54,353 bases of DNA, from NCBI GenBank assembly GCA_943328975.2, contig CALQCC020000032.1, positions 1-54,353 on the forward strand, written 5' to 3'. Of this stretch, positions 17,062 to 27,222 are shown piece after piece. Each line of letters starts with the position of its first letter. Position 1 is the first letter of the stretch. Source of the stretch: Bordetella parapertussis (lineage in GTDB: Bacteria; Acidobacteriota; Terriglobia; Bryobacterales; Bryobacteraceae). The position numbers and the translations under genes are program-made. Under the pieces are notes generated by a model. That model worked only from the letters and a program-made list of their open reading frames with translations, was not told the DNA's origin and did no database searches.

Positions 17062-17829
17062 ATGCCTGAGACCTCTCCCGCGCTGGAGGTTCGTGATCTT
17101 CGCAAAGTCTATGGTGAAGGCGAGAGTACCAAAGCCGCCGTCGATGGATTGAACCTGACGGTTCCGCGCGGCTCCTTCTTCGGATTCCTGGGGCCCAACG
17201 GAGCCGGCAAAACGACCACGATCAAGATGTTGATGGGCCTCGCTGCGCCCACTGCGGGGACGATTCAATTGCTCGGGTTGCCGATGCCGGAGCGGGCACT
17301 GGAGATCAAGCAACAGATCGGGTTGGTGCCGGATGATACGCTGCTCTTCGACCATCTTACGGGCGGCGAGTTTCTGGAATTCACAGGGCGGATCTACGGA
17401 CTGAGCCGCGAGGTGGCACGTGAGCGCACGAAGGAATTGCTGGAGCTATTCGAACTTTCCGCCGCGCCACGCAAGACCATCAAGGAATATTCCAAGGGCA
17501 TGCGCAAGCGGACCGCGATGGCTGCGTCGCTGATCCACCGGCCGCAATTGTTCCTCATGGATGAACCTTTCGAAGGCGTCGACGCGGTGGGCGCTCGCAT
17601 GATGAAGGACCTTCTCGCCGATCAAGTCCGGCGCGGAGCCACCATCTTTCTCACCTCGCACGTGCTCGAAGTGGTGGAACGTTTGTGCGACCACATCGCC
17701 ATCATCAACGCGGGCAAGGTTGTCCTGGAAGGATCCACTGCGGAACTACGCGGCTCGGGGTCCCTGGAAGACGCCTTTGTGCGGGCCGTTGGAGTGGAGC
17801 ATCAGAGGGACGCGCTGGAGTGGTTGTGA
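17062..17829 (+). CDS. ABC transporter ATP-binding protein
   Basis: 255 residues. Walker A is GPNGAGKTTT (residues 44-53), signature YSKGMRKR, Walker B LFLMDEPFEG, with the switch histidine in FLTSHVLE. The pattern belongs to the ABC-2/export-type ATPases of the CcmA/NatA group. The permease starts 10 bp downstream, so the two form a transporter. Substrate unknown. Confidence 0.92.
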   Translation: MPETSPALEVRDLRKVYGEGESTKAAVDGLNLTVPRGSFFGFLGPNGAGKTTTIKMLMGLAAPTAGTIQLLGLPMPERALEIKQQIGLVPDDTLLFDHLTGGEFLEFTGRIYGLSREVARERTKELLELFELSAAPRKTIKEYSKGMRKRTAMAASLIHRPQLFLMDEPFEGVDAVGARMMKDLLADQVRRGATIFLTSHVLEVVERLCDHIAIINAGKVVLEGSTAELRGSGSLEDAFVRAVGVEHQRDALEWL

Positions 17830-17839
17830 GGCGCTTAGC

Positions 17840-19471
17840 GTGAACGGACTCGCCGTACATCAGGCTCGGGCCATCCTGTGGGCGCAGTGGCGGAGCTATC
17901 GCAACTACAGCCGCGCGAGCTGGGCGTGGCTTTCGTTCTTGATGGGAGCGCTGTGGTACGGGATATGGCTGATCGCAGGCTTGGCCGCGGGCGAATTGAT
18001 GGAGCGCGCGGAGGCTGTGGACCTGACGGTGCAAATCGCCGCCGTGCTGCTGCTGATGTCGCTCTACTGGCAATTCATCCCGATGATGATGGCGGCATCC
18101 GGCCTCTCACTCGATCTGCATAAACTCAAGATCTACCCGATCCCGGTCAGCCAGTTATTCACTATCGAAGTGCTGCTGCGGGTGAGCGCGGCATTGGAGA
18201 TGCTGTTGGTGTTGACGGGCGCGGCTTTGGGATTGGTGTTCAATCCGGTGCTCTCCGGATGGCGCGCGTTAGGAGTGATTCCGTTCGCGGCGTTTCACAT
18301 GTTGCTGGCCCTGGGCCTCCGCGACGTGGTGGTGCGGTTGCTGGGGCGGCGCAGAATTCGCGAAATTGCCGCGATCGGCTTCGTCGCGCTATTCACGTTG
18401 CCTCGTTTCCTCTTTGGGCCGCGCAGTGGCGTCGGGCGATGGCTGGCAACACAGTTCTCCGAGACGGCGCAGGGAGACACCATCCCGTGGCTGCCGTGGG
18501 TGGCGACGGCACACATCTTCACCGGGAAGGATCCTTGGATCGCAATGGCTGTGATGTTTGGTTGGTGCGGCATCGCCGGAGTATTTGCGTTGTGGCAATT
18601 CCAGCGGACCTTGCGATTCGATCCCGAGGCGGCGCAATCCGCAGGCAGCGGCGAGGTGACAACCACAAGGGTGGGATTGTTGGAACGCTTCTACCAGCTG
18701 CCTTCCACGCTTTTGCCTGACCCTTTGGGCATCCTGATCGAGAAGGAAATGCGCTATCTGCTGCGCGCAGCCCGCTTCCGTATGCTGTTCCTGGCGAGTT
18801 GCGCCATCGGGCTCGCGATGGCGCAGGCCTTCACACGCGGGGGGCCAAGCATCGGAAGCAGTTGGGGCGGACCCAGCTTCTTAACCGCAGCGAGCGCCTA
18901 TGCGCTGTTGATGTTGGGCGAGGTCTGTATCTGGAACGTTTTCGGTTTCGACCGCAGCGCGGCGCAGATGTACTTCGTTGCTCCTGTGCCCTTCGCGCGC
19001 GTGCTGCTGGCCAAGAATGTGGCTGCGGTGCTGTGGATTGGGATTGCGCAGACGACCACTACCCTGCTCTGCATCGCGTTTCGATTCCCTGTGACACTCG
19101 CCGTGGTGGCCGAATCGGCGGCGGTGACGGCGGTGGTAGCGTTGTACTTATTCAGCGCGGGCAACTATATGTCGATCAACAATGCGCGTCCGACCGATCC
19201 GGATTCCTCCATGCGCACCCGAAGCGCTGGCGGCGTGCAGGCCTTGATGATCTTCCTTTACCCGGTGGTATTTCTGCCTGCGGGCCTCGCGTATTTCGCA
19301 CGCTGGGCCTTCGATAGCCAGCTCGCGTTCTTTGGCGTGCTCGGGGTGATGGGGATGATTGGGGCGGCGCTCTACTATGTTGCGCTGGGGTCCACCGCAG
19401 AATGGGCCGAGGAGCGGAAAGAGGCCATGGTCACGGCTCTCTCCGCTGGACACGGGCCGATCTCCAGCTAG
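17840..19471 (+). CDS. ABC-type multi-pass membrane permease
   Basis: 543 residues from a GTG at 17840, ten bases after the ATPase; the longer frame from 17720 would overlap the ATPase gene by over 100 bp. Around ten to twelve hydrophobic helices are visible, arranged as two similar halves (helices near residues 35-55, 66-85, 110-165, then 315-500). The low-complexity linker QSAGSGEVTTTRVG separates them. It resembles ABC-2-like exporters of acidobacteria and planctomycetes. Cargo cannot be inferred. Confidence 0.78.
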   Translation: MNGLAVHQARAILWAQWRSYRNYSRASWAWLSFLMGALWYGIWLIAGLAAGELMERAEAVDLTVQIAAVLLLMSLYWQFIPMMMAASGLSLDLHKLKIYPIPVSQLFTIEVLLRVSAALEMLLVLTGAALGLVFNPVLSGWRALGVIPFAAFHMLLALGLRDVVVRLLGRRRIREIAAIGFVALFTLPRFLFGPRSGVGRWLATQFSETAQGDTIPWLPWVATAHIFTGKDPWIAMAVMFGWCGIAGVFALWQFQRTLRFDPEAAQSAGSGEVTTTRVGLLERFYQLPSTLLPDPLGILIEKEMRYLLRAARFRMLFLASCAIGLAMAQAFTRGGPSIGSSWGGPSFLTAASAYALLMLGEVCIWNVFGFDRSAAQMYFVAPVPFARVLLAKNVAAVLWIGIAQTTTTLLCIAFRFPVTLAVVAESAAVTAVVALYLFSAGNYMSINNARPTDPDSSMRTRSAGGVQALMIFLYPVVFLPAGLAYFARWAFDSQLAFFGVLGVMGMIGAALYYVALGSTAEWAEERKEAMVTALSAGHGPISS

Positions 19472-21412
19472 CTAGAAGTCGGCGTTCTCGATCAGGGTGT
19501 TCAGTTCGGTTTGCAGCGTGGTTGCTGCGCGCTGGAGCTGCGTTTGTTGATCGCGGAGTGCGGTCAGTTGGGCTTCCGATGTGGACAGCTGGCGCGCGTA
19601 TTGCTGCACCAACGCTTCCTGCCCGGCTACGTTGCGCAGGCTGTCGATGTTCTGGCGGAAGCGTTGCTGATCGCCGGTGAGATTGCCCTGGTTGGTCTGC
19701 GCGGTCTGCACTTGCGCTTGATTCGCGGCAATCTCGCGCTTCTTGGCGATGATGCGATCAAGTTGGGTGCGGCCCGCGGCGCTCAGCGGACGATTCTGCG
19801 TCATGCTCACCAAGAGGTCCGGCGTTGTGTTGCTGACGCTGGTGGTCTGATCGTAGACGCGCTCTTCGCGGACTATGAATGTCTCAATTGCTTTGCCACC
19901 GATGGCGACTTCGAAGCGCTGCGCGGTGGAGGTCAGTTCCTTCGGCTTCACGTCGCCCAACAGCGTGTAGCCACCGCGTAACGGATGTTCGATGATGAGC
20001 GTCTTGCGGTTCGCGTCGACGTTGTTGATCGTGTACGTCTTGGTCTCTTGGATCGCGTTGCGGGTGGTGAGCACGCCTCGGCGCATGTGGATCTCGCGCA
20101 CGTTGGCCGCGGCCGAATCGATCTTGGTGGTGATGCGGGCGCCCAGGTCGACTCCGTAACTGATGAGGCGCTTGTCGCCGGCCTTCACTGTTTCTACGAG
20201 GGCTTCGCCGGCGTAGGTGTTGGCATCGTAGACGGTGATGGGTCCGCCATCGAGGGTCTTGCCGGTGGAGTTCGTGAGCTCGGCTGCGTTCATTGGGTTG
20301 AGGCCGTAGCTTTCGGAGTAGATGAGGAGCTTGCGGGCTCCGAGCTTCTGTTGCAGGAACGGGAGCATGGCGGACTCGCCTTGCTTGACGGTGACGGGCG
20401 TAGCGAAGCGGTATTCGAAGAGATCGCCGAGGTCGCGGGCTACGGTATCGGGTACCACGGAGGATGCGAACTGCGCTCTGCTCTCCGTCTTGAGCATTTG
20501 AGCCGCGGCATTCACCGTAATCGAGTCTGCAACGCCGCCCAGCCTCCCCTCGAACACCTGCGGACCCACTGGACGATTCTCCGCTAGCTCCGCCGTCGGC
20601 CGATTCACGTACTTGGGCTCGTACAACTGTGTGATGAAGGAGATCGGTCGGCCTGAGACCACCGCCAAGTTGACGTTGGTCCAATCGTCGCCGGAGGTGT
20701 TGTCCACAATCGCCCAGCCTTCCAAGGTCGGATCACCGGTCGCACCGAAGATCAGACGGTAGCTCGACTTCCACACGGCGGACGGCGTCATGTAGTTTGC
20801 AGTCACGCGTCGCGCGCCTTGCTTCGAGGCGTCGATAAAGACGTTACGACGATCGCGCGAGCGGGCTCCACTGATGACGGTGAGATAGTCGCGCAGCATC
20901 GACTGCAGTTTGGGATCGCTCAGGCGCACTGCGGGAACGGTGCTCAGGTCGAAGGAGCGGATGTCGCCGGTGTCGGTCAACAACACCACGACCTCGCGTT
21001 CCGAGGGACGAGTCGCCTCGCCGGTCTGCACCACCCGCGCGCTGACAATCGCTCCGGCCACCGGGCCTAGTTCCAAACGAGCGCCTTTCATCTGGTCGAG
21101 GAATGCGGCGAGCGACGCGCCTTCCCTCACCTGGAACGGAAAGTTCGCAAGCCGCTGTTCGATGGGTTCGCTGGCGTCATAGCGGACGCCGGCAATGGGG
21201 GCTCCGCTGGCGTCGGTGATGGTGAGCGACTTCAGGACGTCGTTCATGTCGGACGCCTTGAAGGCAAGCTGTGCGGTCTCGCCCGCAGCCAGCTCGCCTG
21301 CCCGTGAGAAGTATCCGACGCCGTGTTTGAAGAGCACGACCTCGCGAATGGGCAGGTCGGCCGCGGAAATTATCGCGGCCAGGGGGAGAAAACAAAACAG
21401 ACGTTTGCGCAT
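19472..21412 (-). CDS. secreted DUF4139-like protein with C-terminal coiled coil
   Basis: 646 residues, signal peptide MRKRLFCFLPLAAIISAA. The N-terminal part (LPIREVVLFKHGVGYFSRAG) and the middle segment with TPSAVWKSSYRLI and TSGDDWTNVNLAVVSGRP resemble DUF4139 beta-rich domains. The last 110 residues form a heptad-rich coiled coil (RTQLDRIIAKKREI...QLQRAATTLQTELNTL). It probably acts in the periplasm or on the cell surface as a structural protein. A small hairpin lies over the ribosome site upstream (21426-21459). The gene is convergent with the ABC permease, with its stop directly after the permease stop. Confidence 0.7.
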   Translation of the reverse strand: MRKRLFCFLPLAAIISAADLPIREVVLFKHGVGYFSRAGELAAGETAQLAFKASDMNDVLKSLTITDASGAPIAGVRYDASEPIEQRLANFPFQVREGASLAAFLDQMKGARLELGPVAGAIVSARVVQTGEATRPSEREVVVLLTDTGDIRSFDLSTVPAVRLSDPKLQSMLRDYLTVISGARSRDRRNVFIDASKQGARRVTANYMTPSAVWKSSYRLIFGATGDPTLEGWAIVDNTSGDDWTNVNLAVVSGRPISFITQLYEPKYVNRPTAELAENRPVGPQVFEGRLGGVADSITVNAAAQMLKTESRAQFASSVVPDTVARDLGDLFEYRFATPVTVKQGESAMLPFLQQKLGARKLLIYSESYGLNPMNAAELTNSTGKTLDGGPITVYDANTYAGEALVETVKAGDKRLISYGVDLGARITTKIDSAAANVREIHMRRGVLTTRNAIQETKTYTINNVDANRKTLIIEHPLRGGYTLLGDVKPKELTSTAQRFEVAIGGKAIETFIVREERVYDQTTSVSNTTPDLLVSMTQNRPLSAAGRTQLDRIIAKKREIAANQAQVQTAQTNQGNLTGDQQRFRQNIDSLRNVAGQEALVQQYARQLSTSEAQLTALRDQQTQLQRAATTLQTELNTLIENADF

Positions 21413-21504
21413 GACTTCAAAATCCTCTCACTGAGGGAATGCTACCACTCAGAGGATCCTTGCAAGTCAAAGTGACCGGGCGCTGAGGAGCGGGGTCGGC
21501 GGAC

Positions 21505-21663
21505 TTATTTCTTGCGGCGACCGCGCAACACCAACAAGCCACCGGAAACCAGGGCTAGAGCGGTGGTGGCAGTGTTACCGTCGATTTCTGGCGCCGAGAC
21601 CTCCAGGGCGAAGGCAGTAACAGAGGTACCGAACAACAGAACGAAGGCTGCGATGGTTTTCAT
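21505..21663 (-). CDS. 52-residue secreted protein with PEID-type C-terminal sorting signal
   Basis: ATG at 21663. It consists of a signal peptide (MKTIAAFVLLFGTSVTAFA), a spacer of about eight residues, APEID, a hydrophobic helix TALALVSGGLLVL and a basic end RGRRKK. This three-part tail (PE-x-x motif, membrane helix, basic cluster) is the form of exosortase/PEP-CTERM sorting signals, here like the VPEID-CTERM variant of acidobacteria. After both processing steps almost nothing would remain. No exosortase gene is in the window. Longer frames upstream have no signal peptide at their start. Confidence 0.65.
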   Translation of the reverse strand: MKTIAAFVLLFGTSVTAFALEVSAPEIDGNTATTALALVSGGLLVLRGRRKK

Positions 21664-21707
21664 GCGATCAAGATTACCAAAACAGCTTAGTAAATAGATA
21701 GAACAAT

Positions 21708-22619
21708 TTACCCCGCGCCTTCCACCGGAGCTTCGCACAGCATGTCCAGGAACGCCTGCAGCGCCGGATGGAATTGCTTCTTCTTGCGATGGATGATCCC
21801 CAGCGGACGATACAGGTTCGAACCGGCGAGGCGGATCGCGGTGAGCCGCTTTTGCCGCAGGTCGTCGCGCATGACGCGGTGCGGCAGGATGCTGACTCCG
21901 GCCTTCTGTGCCACGGCTTCTTTGACCATCTCGATGTTGTCAAAGTGGAGCGTTTGGTTCACCTCCACGCCTTTCTCCTTGAAGAAGCGCTCGATGTGGT
22001 GGCGAATGGGGAGTTCTTCGTCGAAGCCGACGAAATCGACCCCGTCCAGGGCGGACGGGGGCAGCGGACCTTGGAATGCGGCAGCCAACTTGGCGATGGG
22101 GTGATCGGGCGCGGCGGCCAGGACCATTTCTTCGCGGCGCCAAGGGATGACGGTGAGTTCGCGGGATGGCTCGGGGTAACTGACTAGGCCGAGGTCGGCT
22201 TCATCATTGAGGACGGCGGAGTAGACTTTGGCCGGCTGCCGGTAGGTGACCGAAACCTCGGCGTGGGGGTGGGCTTGAGCGAAGCGCCGTTCCAGTTGGA
22301 TCAATTCGCTGACGCCGACCGAATAGATGGACGCCACGCGAATCACGCCTTCCACATGGTCGTGCAGGCGCTTCAGGGCGTCCTCCAATTCCTGGTGTCG
22401 GCGCAGGACGTCGCGGCAGTATTCGGCGTAGAGTTCGCCCTCCGGGGTCACGACTAAGGGCCGGCGGGTCCGGTCTAAGAGGTTCACCTTAAGGATTCGC
22501 TCTAGCTCCTGAACTTGTTGACTGGCAGCGCTTTGACTGACGCCGTTCATAGAAGCGGCTCGGCTAAAACTGCGGGTTTGGGCGATGTCTTTGAAAAGCT
22601 TGAGGGTCGCGTGGGCCAC
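21708..22619 (-). CDS. LysR-family regulator, probable regulator of gltBD
   Basis: 303 residues from a GTG at 22619. The N-terminal winged helix (LKLFKDIAQTRSFSRAASMN, SQSAASQQVQELERIL, LLDRTRRPLVVTPEGE) is followed by a linker helix and an effector-binding domain with the usual VxRxxxxY-like strands. It is divergent from gltB with 85 bp between the starts, the arrangement of GltC in Bacillus. Control of glutamate synthase is therefore likely but inferred from position. The inverted repeat at 22645-22667 is a candidate site. Confidence 0.88.
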   Translation of the reverse strand: MAHATLKLFKDIAQTRSFSRAASMNGVSQSAASQQVQELERILKVNLLDRTRRPLVVTPEGELYAEYCRDVLRRHQELEDALKRLHDHVEGVIRVASIYSVGVSELIQLERRFAQAHPHAEVSVTYRQPAKVYSAVLNDEADLGLVSYPEPSRELTVIPWRREEMVLAAAPDHPIAKLAAAFQGPLPPSALDGVDFVGFDEELPIRHHIERFFKEKGVEVNQTLHFDNIEMVKEAVAQKAGVSILPHRVMRDDLRQKRLTAIRLAGSNLYRPLGIIHRKKKQFHPALQAFLDMLCEAPVEGAG

Positions 22620-22622
22620 GGC

Positions 22623-22650
22623 TTGATTTTAAATCAGGCACGCTTATAAT
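22623..22650 (+). promoter_or_regulatory. candidate sigma-70 promoter of gltB
   Basis: TTGATT at 22623-22628 and TATAAT at 22645-22650, spaced by 16 bases, 55 bp before the gltB ATG. It is the best promoter-like match in the LysR/gltB gap. Confidence 0.55.
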
Positions 22651-22667
22651 ACAAGCTTCTTATTATA
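22645..22667. promoter_or_regulatory. inverted repeat, candidate LysR-type operator
   Basis: TATAATA and TATTATA are inverse complements separated by nine bases. The repeat overlaps the -10 hexamer of the candidate gltB promoter, between two divergent genes, one of which encodes a LysR regulator. Binding is inferred. Confidence 0.45.
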
Positions 22668-22704
22668 GTTGTCGTGATACTGAGGGTGCGCTATCCTGAG
22701 GACT

Positions 22705-25700
22705 ATGCAGTCCCCTCCTAAAAAGCAAGGCCTCTACGACCCCCAATTCGAGCATGACAATTGCGGCATGGGATTCATCGTCAACCTGGACGGTGCGAAG
22801 ACTCATGACGTGGTTAAGAAGGGCATCGAGATCCTCATCAACCTGACCCATCGCGGCGCATGTGGCTGCGATCCGGAGACGGGCGACGGCGCGGGCATCC
22901 TTATAGAGATTCCGCACGACTTCTTTGCGCGGGAGTGCGCCAAGACGGGCTTTAGCTTGCCGGATGCCGGCCAGTACGGCGTGGGCATGGTGTTCCTGCC
23001 GGTGGAACCTAAGCAGATGTTGGTCTGCCAGGGCATCGTGGAGCGCATTGCGGTGGAAGAGGGACTCACCGTATTGGGCTGGCGCGACACGCCGGTGGAC
23101 GCGAACGCGATCGGTCGGCATGCGCGGGCTTCGCAGCCCTACATTGAACAAGTTTTCATTCGCGCCGCTGCGGGTATGACGCAGGATGAACTCGAGCGCC
23201 GGTTGTTCGTGGTTCGGCGGCGGGCGGAGACGGAAGTTGCGGCAACGGATTTGCGGGAGAAGGAATTCTTCTACATGCCGTCGATGTCGTCGCGGACCAT
23301 CGTTTATAAGGGGCTGCTGCTGGCTCCGCAGATTTCGCAGTTCTACAAGGAACTGCGGGACCCGGAAACACGCAGCTCGATCTGCATGGTCCACCAGCGC
23401 TTTTCGACCAATACGTTCCCGGCTTGGCCTTTGGCGCATCCTTATCGTTACGTTTGCCACAACGGCGAAATCAACACCGTGCGCGGCAACGTGAACTGGA
23501 TGAACGCTCGGCAGAGTGTGTTGCGGTCGGACAAGTTTGGCGCGGATCTGGAAAAGACGTTCCCGGTGATTCGTCCCGGGTTGAGCGATACCGGTTCGTT
23601 GGACAACGCGGTTGAGATGTTGACCATGGCGGGTCGCGAACTGCCGCACGTGATGGCCATGCTGATTCCTGAAGCTTGGGATGCGGACACCACCATGCTG
23701 CCGGAGACGCGCGCGTTCTACGAATATCATGCTTCGCTGATGGAGCCTTGGGATGGACCCGCCGCTGTCGCGTTCACCGATGGCAAGTGGCTGGGTGCGA
23801 CGCTGGATCGCAACGGTCTGCGGCCCGCCCGTTACCTGGTCACCAAAGACAACCAAATGATCATGGCGTCCGAGACGGGCGTGCTGCCGGTGAAGCCGGA
23901 GAACGTCGCTTACAAGGGACGCTTGCAACCGGGCAAGATGCTGCTGGTGAATCTGCAAGAGCATCGCATTGTGCCGGACGAAGAGATCAAAGCAATCCTG
24001 AGTGCGCGGCAACCTTATGCGGATTGGCTGAAACAGAATCAGATTACGCTCGATTCCCTTCCCGAGCCTGCGCGTGTGCATGGCTTCGACAAAGAAAGCC
24101 TGTTGATGCGGCAACGGGCGTTCGGCTACAGCGAAGAAGAACTGAAGATGATCCTGACGCCGATGGCGGAGGACGGCATGGAGCCGATTGGGTCCATGGG
24201 CACGGATACGCCGCTGGCGTGTTTGTCGAATCGACCGCAGTCGTTGTTCAACTACTTCAAGCAGTTGTTCGCGCAGGTCACCAATCCGCCTATCGATCCG
24301 ATTCGCGAAGAGTTGGTGATGTCGCTCACCAGCTACGTGGGAACGGAACGGAACATTTTCGACGAGACGGCGCATCAGTGCCACTTGTTGAAATTGCCGC
24401 ATCCGATCTTGACGAACTACGATCTGGAAAAACTGCGGCGCGTGAGCCAGGGTGATTTCCTGGCAACGACGTTGCGTGCGATGTATCCGGTGGCGGATGG
24501 CGGCGAAGGCTTGGCGCGGTCGCTGGAAGGCTTGTGCAAACGCGCGGTCATGGCAGTGGATGATGGCTACAACGTCGTGATCCTGTCGGATCGCGGTATC
24601 GATCCTGCGCTGGCGCCGATCCCGAGTTTGCTGGCGTTGAGCGCCGTCCACAATTATCTGGTGCGCGAGAAGAAGCGCACGCAAGTCGCACTGATCATCG
24701 AATCCGGCGAACCGCGCGAGGTGCATCACTTCGCGGTTTTGGTGGGTTACGGAGCCAGTGCGGTGAACCCGTATCTGGCGATCGAAACGCTGGAAGACAT
24801 GGTGAACAAGGGGCGCCTCAAAGCCGACTTCCCCACTGCGCTGAAGAACTTCAAGAAGTCCATCAACAAGGGACTGCTGAAGGTCTTCTCCAAGATGGGC
24901 ATCTCTACGCTGCAGAGTTACCGTGGAGCGCAGATCTTTGAGGCCATCGGGCTCGATCAGAGTTTGATCGATCAATATTTCACCGGCACGGCTTCGCGCA
25001 TCAACGGCGTGGGTCTCGACGTTTTAGCCAAAGAAGCTGCGATGAAACATGCGCATGCCTTCGAGCCAGCGACGGAATCGCATACCGAGTTGAAGGCTGG
25101 TGGAACGTATCACTACCGCGTAGGCGGCGAGTTCCACATCATCAACCCGCAGACGGTTTCAAAGCTGCAGCACGCGGTGCATGACCAGAAGTACGAGACC
25201 TTTAAAGAGTTCTCGACGATGATCGACCAGCAGAGCAAAGATCTGGCGACGCTGCGTGGCCTGATGTCGTTCCGCGAGAACACGAAACCGCTGAAGATCG
25301 AAGAAGTTGAGCCTGCCAGCGAGATCGTGAAGCGGTTCGCAACGGGCGCCATGTCGTTCGGATCGATCAGCAAAGAAGCGCACGAGACGTTGGCGATTGC
25401 GATGAATCGCATGGGCGGACGTTCAAACACGGGCGAAGGCGGCGAAGATTCGGCGCGCTTTGAACCGGATCCCAACGGAGACTTGCGGCGTAGTTCGGTG
25501 AAGCAGGTGGCCTCGGGACGCTTCGGCGTGACCGCGCACTACTTGGTGAACGCGGACGAACTGCAGATCAAGATCGCGCAGGGTGCGAAGCCTGGTGAGG
25601 GCGGTCAGTTACCCGGTCACAAGGTGGACGAAGTGATCGCGCGGGTACGGTACTCGGTACCGGGCGTGGGTCTGATTTCCCCGCCCCCGCATCACGACAT

Positions 25701-27222
25701 TTACTCTATCGAAGATTTGGCGCAATTGATTTACGACTTGAAGAACGCCAATCCTCGCGCGCGCGTATCGGTGAAGTTGGTATCCGAAGCGGGCGTGGGA
25801 ACGGTTGCGGCGGGTGTCGCGAAGGCGCATGCCGACGTTATCCTCATCAGCGGTTACGATGGCGGCACGGGAGCTTCGCCGCTGACTTCGCTGAAGCATG
25901 CGGGCGGTCCGTGGGAGATCGGGCTCGCTGAGACGCAGCAGACGCTGGTCATGAACGACTTGCGTAGCCGCGTGATCCTGCAGACGGACGGCAAGTTGCA
26001 AACCGGTCGCGACGTTGCCATCGCCGCGCTGCTGGGCGCTGAGGAGTTCGGCTTCTCGACGGCTCCGCTGATCACGATGGGCTGCATCATGATGCGCAAG
26101 TGCCACTTGAACACTTGCCCGGTTGGCATCGCCACGCAGGACCCTGTGTTGCGTGCCAAGTTCACGGGTAAGCCGGAGCACGTCATCAACTACTTCTTCT
26201 TCGTTGCCGAAGAGCTGCGCGAGATCATGGCGAAGCTCGGCTTCCGGCGCGTGGATGACATGGTGGGCCGTTCGGACAAGTTAGAAATGAAGGCGGGCGT
26301 GGAGCACTGGAAGGCTCGCGGGCTCGACTTCTCGCAGTTGCTCTATCATCCTCAAGTGCCGTCGAGTGTCGGCAAACGCTGCACCATAGCCCAGGATCAT
26401 GGGCTGGAAGCGGCTCTGGATGCGAAGATGATTGACCACGCGCGACCTGCTTTGGAAGATCGCACTCCAGTGGAGTTCGTGTTGCCGATCCGCAACGTGG
26501 ACCGCACGGTGGGAGCGATGCTCTCTGGCGAGATCGCACGCAAGTATGGAGCCGAGGGTCTCGATCCCGGCACCGTGCACTTCCGCTTTAACGGCAGCGC
26601 CGGGCAGAGCTTCGGAGCGTTTCTGGCTCGCGGCGTCACGCTGGAGCTGGAAGGCGATTCGAACGACTACGTGGGCAAGGGACTCTCGGGCGGCAAGATC
26701 ATCGTCTACCCGCCACGCGACTCAACGTTCAAGCCGGACCAGAATATCTTGGTCGGCAACGTAGTGCTTTATGGAGCTACGTCGGGCGAGGCCTTCTTCA
26801 ACGGCCGCGCGGGCGAGCGCTTCGCGGTGCGTAACTCCGGTGCAACGGCAGTGGTCGAAGGCGTGGGTGACCACGGCTGCGAATACATGACCAAGGGCCT
26901 GGTCATCTGCTTAAGCGATACCGGCAAGAACTTCGCCGCCGGCATGTCGGGCGGCATCGCCTACGTGCTGGACGAATCGGGCGAGTTCAAGAAGACTCGC
27001 TGCAACATGGCCGGCGTGGATCTCGAAAAGGTCGAAGACGCGCAGGACATCGAAACACTGCGTTATTGGATCGCGCGCCATGCCGAGGAAACCGGCAGTG
27101 TACGCGGCAATTGGATCCTGGACAACTTCGAGGCTCTGTTGCCGAAGTTCGTCAAGGTTTTCCCGCACGAATATAAACGAGTGCTGGGCGTGGCCCGGCA
27201 GGAGGCCTCCAGCCGTGGGTAA
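22705..27222 (+). CDS. gltB: glutamate synthase (NADPH/NADH) large subunit
   Basis: 1505 residues, full length. Converts 2-oxoglutarate plus glutamine to two glutamates. The N-terminal glutaminase domain has its catalytic Cys at residue 20 (HDNCGMGF), so a 19-residue propeptide is expected to be removed. The central domain, the FMN-binding synthase domain ([46 protein letters not shown]) and the 3Fe-4S cysteines ([16 protein letters not shown]) are all present. The C-terminal beta-helix ([28 protein letters not shown]) is intact. gltD overlaps its end by eight bases. Confidence 0.97.
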   Translation: MQSPPKKQGLYDPQFEHDNCGMGFIVNLDGAKTHDVVKKGIEILINLTHRGACGCDPETGDGAGILIEIPHDFFARECAKTGFSLPDAGQYGVGMVFLPVEPKQMLVCQGIVERIAVEEGLTVLGWRDTPVDANAIGRHARASQPYIEQVFIRAAAGMTQDELERRLFVVRRRAETEVAATDLREKEFFYMPSMSSRTIVYKGLLLAPQISQFYKELRDPETRSSICMVHQRFSTNTFPAWPLAHPYRYVCHNGEINTVRGNVNWMNARQSVLRSDKFGADLEKTFPVIRPGLSDTGSLDNAVEMLTMAGRELPHVMAMLIPEAWDADTTMLPETRAFYEYHASLMEPWDGPAAVAFTDGKWLGATLDRNGLRPARYLVTKDNQMIMASETGVLPVKPENVAYKGRLQPGKMLLVNLQEHRIVPDEEIKAILSARQPYADWLKQNQITLDSLPEPARVHGFDKESLLMRQRAFGYSEEELKMILTPMAEDGMEPIGSMGTDTPLACLSNRPQSLFNYFKQLFAQVTNPPIDPIREELVMSLTSYVGTERNIFDETAHQCHLLKLPHPILTNYDLEKLRRVSQGDFLATTLRAMYPVADGGEGLARSLEGLCKRAVMAVDDGYNVVILSDRGIDPALAPIPSLLALSAVHNYLVREKKRTQVALIIESGEPREVHHFAVLVGYGASAVNPYLAIETLEDMVNKGRLKADFPTALKNFKKSINKGLLKVFSKMGISTLQSYRGAQIFEAIGLDQSLIDQYFTGTASRINGVGLDVLAKEAAMKHAHAFEPATESHTELKAGGTYHYRVGGEFHIINPQTVSKLQHAVHDQKYETFKEFSTMIDQQSKDLATLRGLMSFRENTKPLKIEEVEPASEIVKRFATGAMSFGSISKEAHETLAIAMNRMGGRSNTGEGGEDSARFEPDPNGDLRRSSVKQVASGRFGVTAHYLVNADELQIKIAQGAKPGEGGQLPGHKVDEVIARVRYSVPGVGLISPPPHHDIYSIEDLAQLIYDLKNANPRARVSVKLVSEAGVGTVAAGVAKAHADVILISGYDGGTGASPLTSLKHAGGPWEIGLAETQQTLVMNDLRSRVILQTDGKLQTGRDVAIAALLGAEEFGFSTAPLITMGCIMMRKCHLNTCPVGIATQDPVLRAKFTGKPEHVINYFFFVAEELREIMAKLGFRRVDDMVGRSDKLEMKAGVEHWKARGLDFSQLLYHPQVPSSVGKRCTIAQDHGLEAALDAKMIDHARPALEDRTPVEFVLPIRNVDRTVGAMLSGEIARKYGAEGLDPGTVHFRFNGSAGQSFGAFLARGVTLELEGDSNDYVGKGLSGGKIIVYPPRDSTFKPDQNILVGNVVLYGATSGEAFFNGRAGERFAVRNSGATAVVEGVGDHGCEYMTKGLVICLSDTGKNFAAGMSGGIAYVLDESGEFKKTRCNMAGVDLEKVEDAQDIETLRYWIARHAEETGSVRGNWILDNFEALLPKFVKVFPHEYKRVLGVARQEASSRG

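Noticed and set aside
22663-24975. A 770-codon minus-strand frame opposite gltB
   Set aside because: It is rich in Arg/His/Gln with no domain, and lies over intact gltB; a shadow of GC-rich coding DNA.
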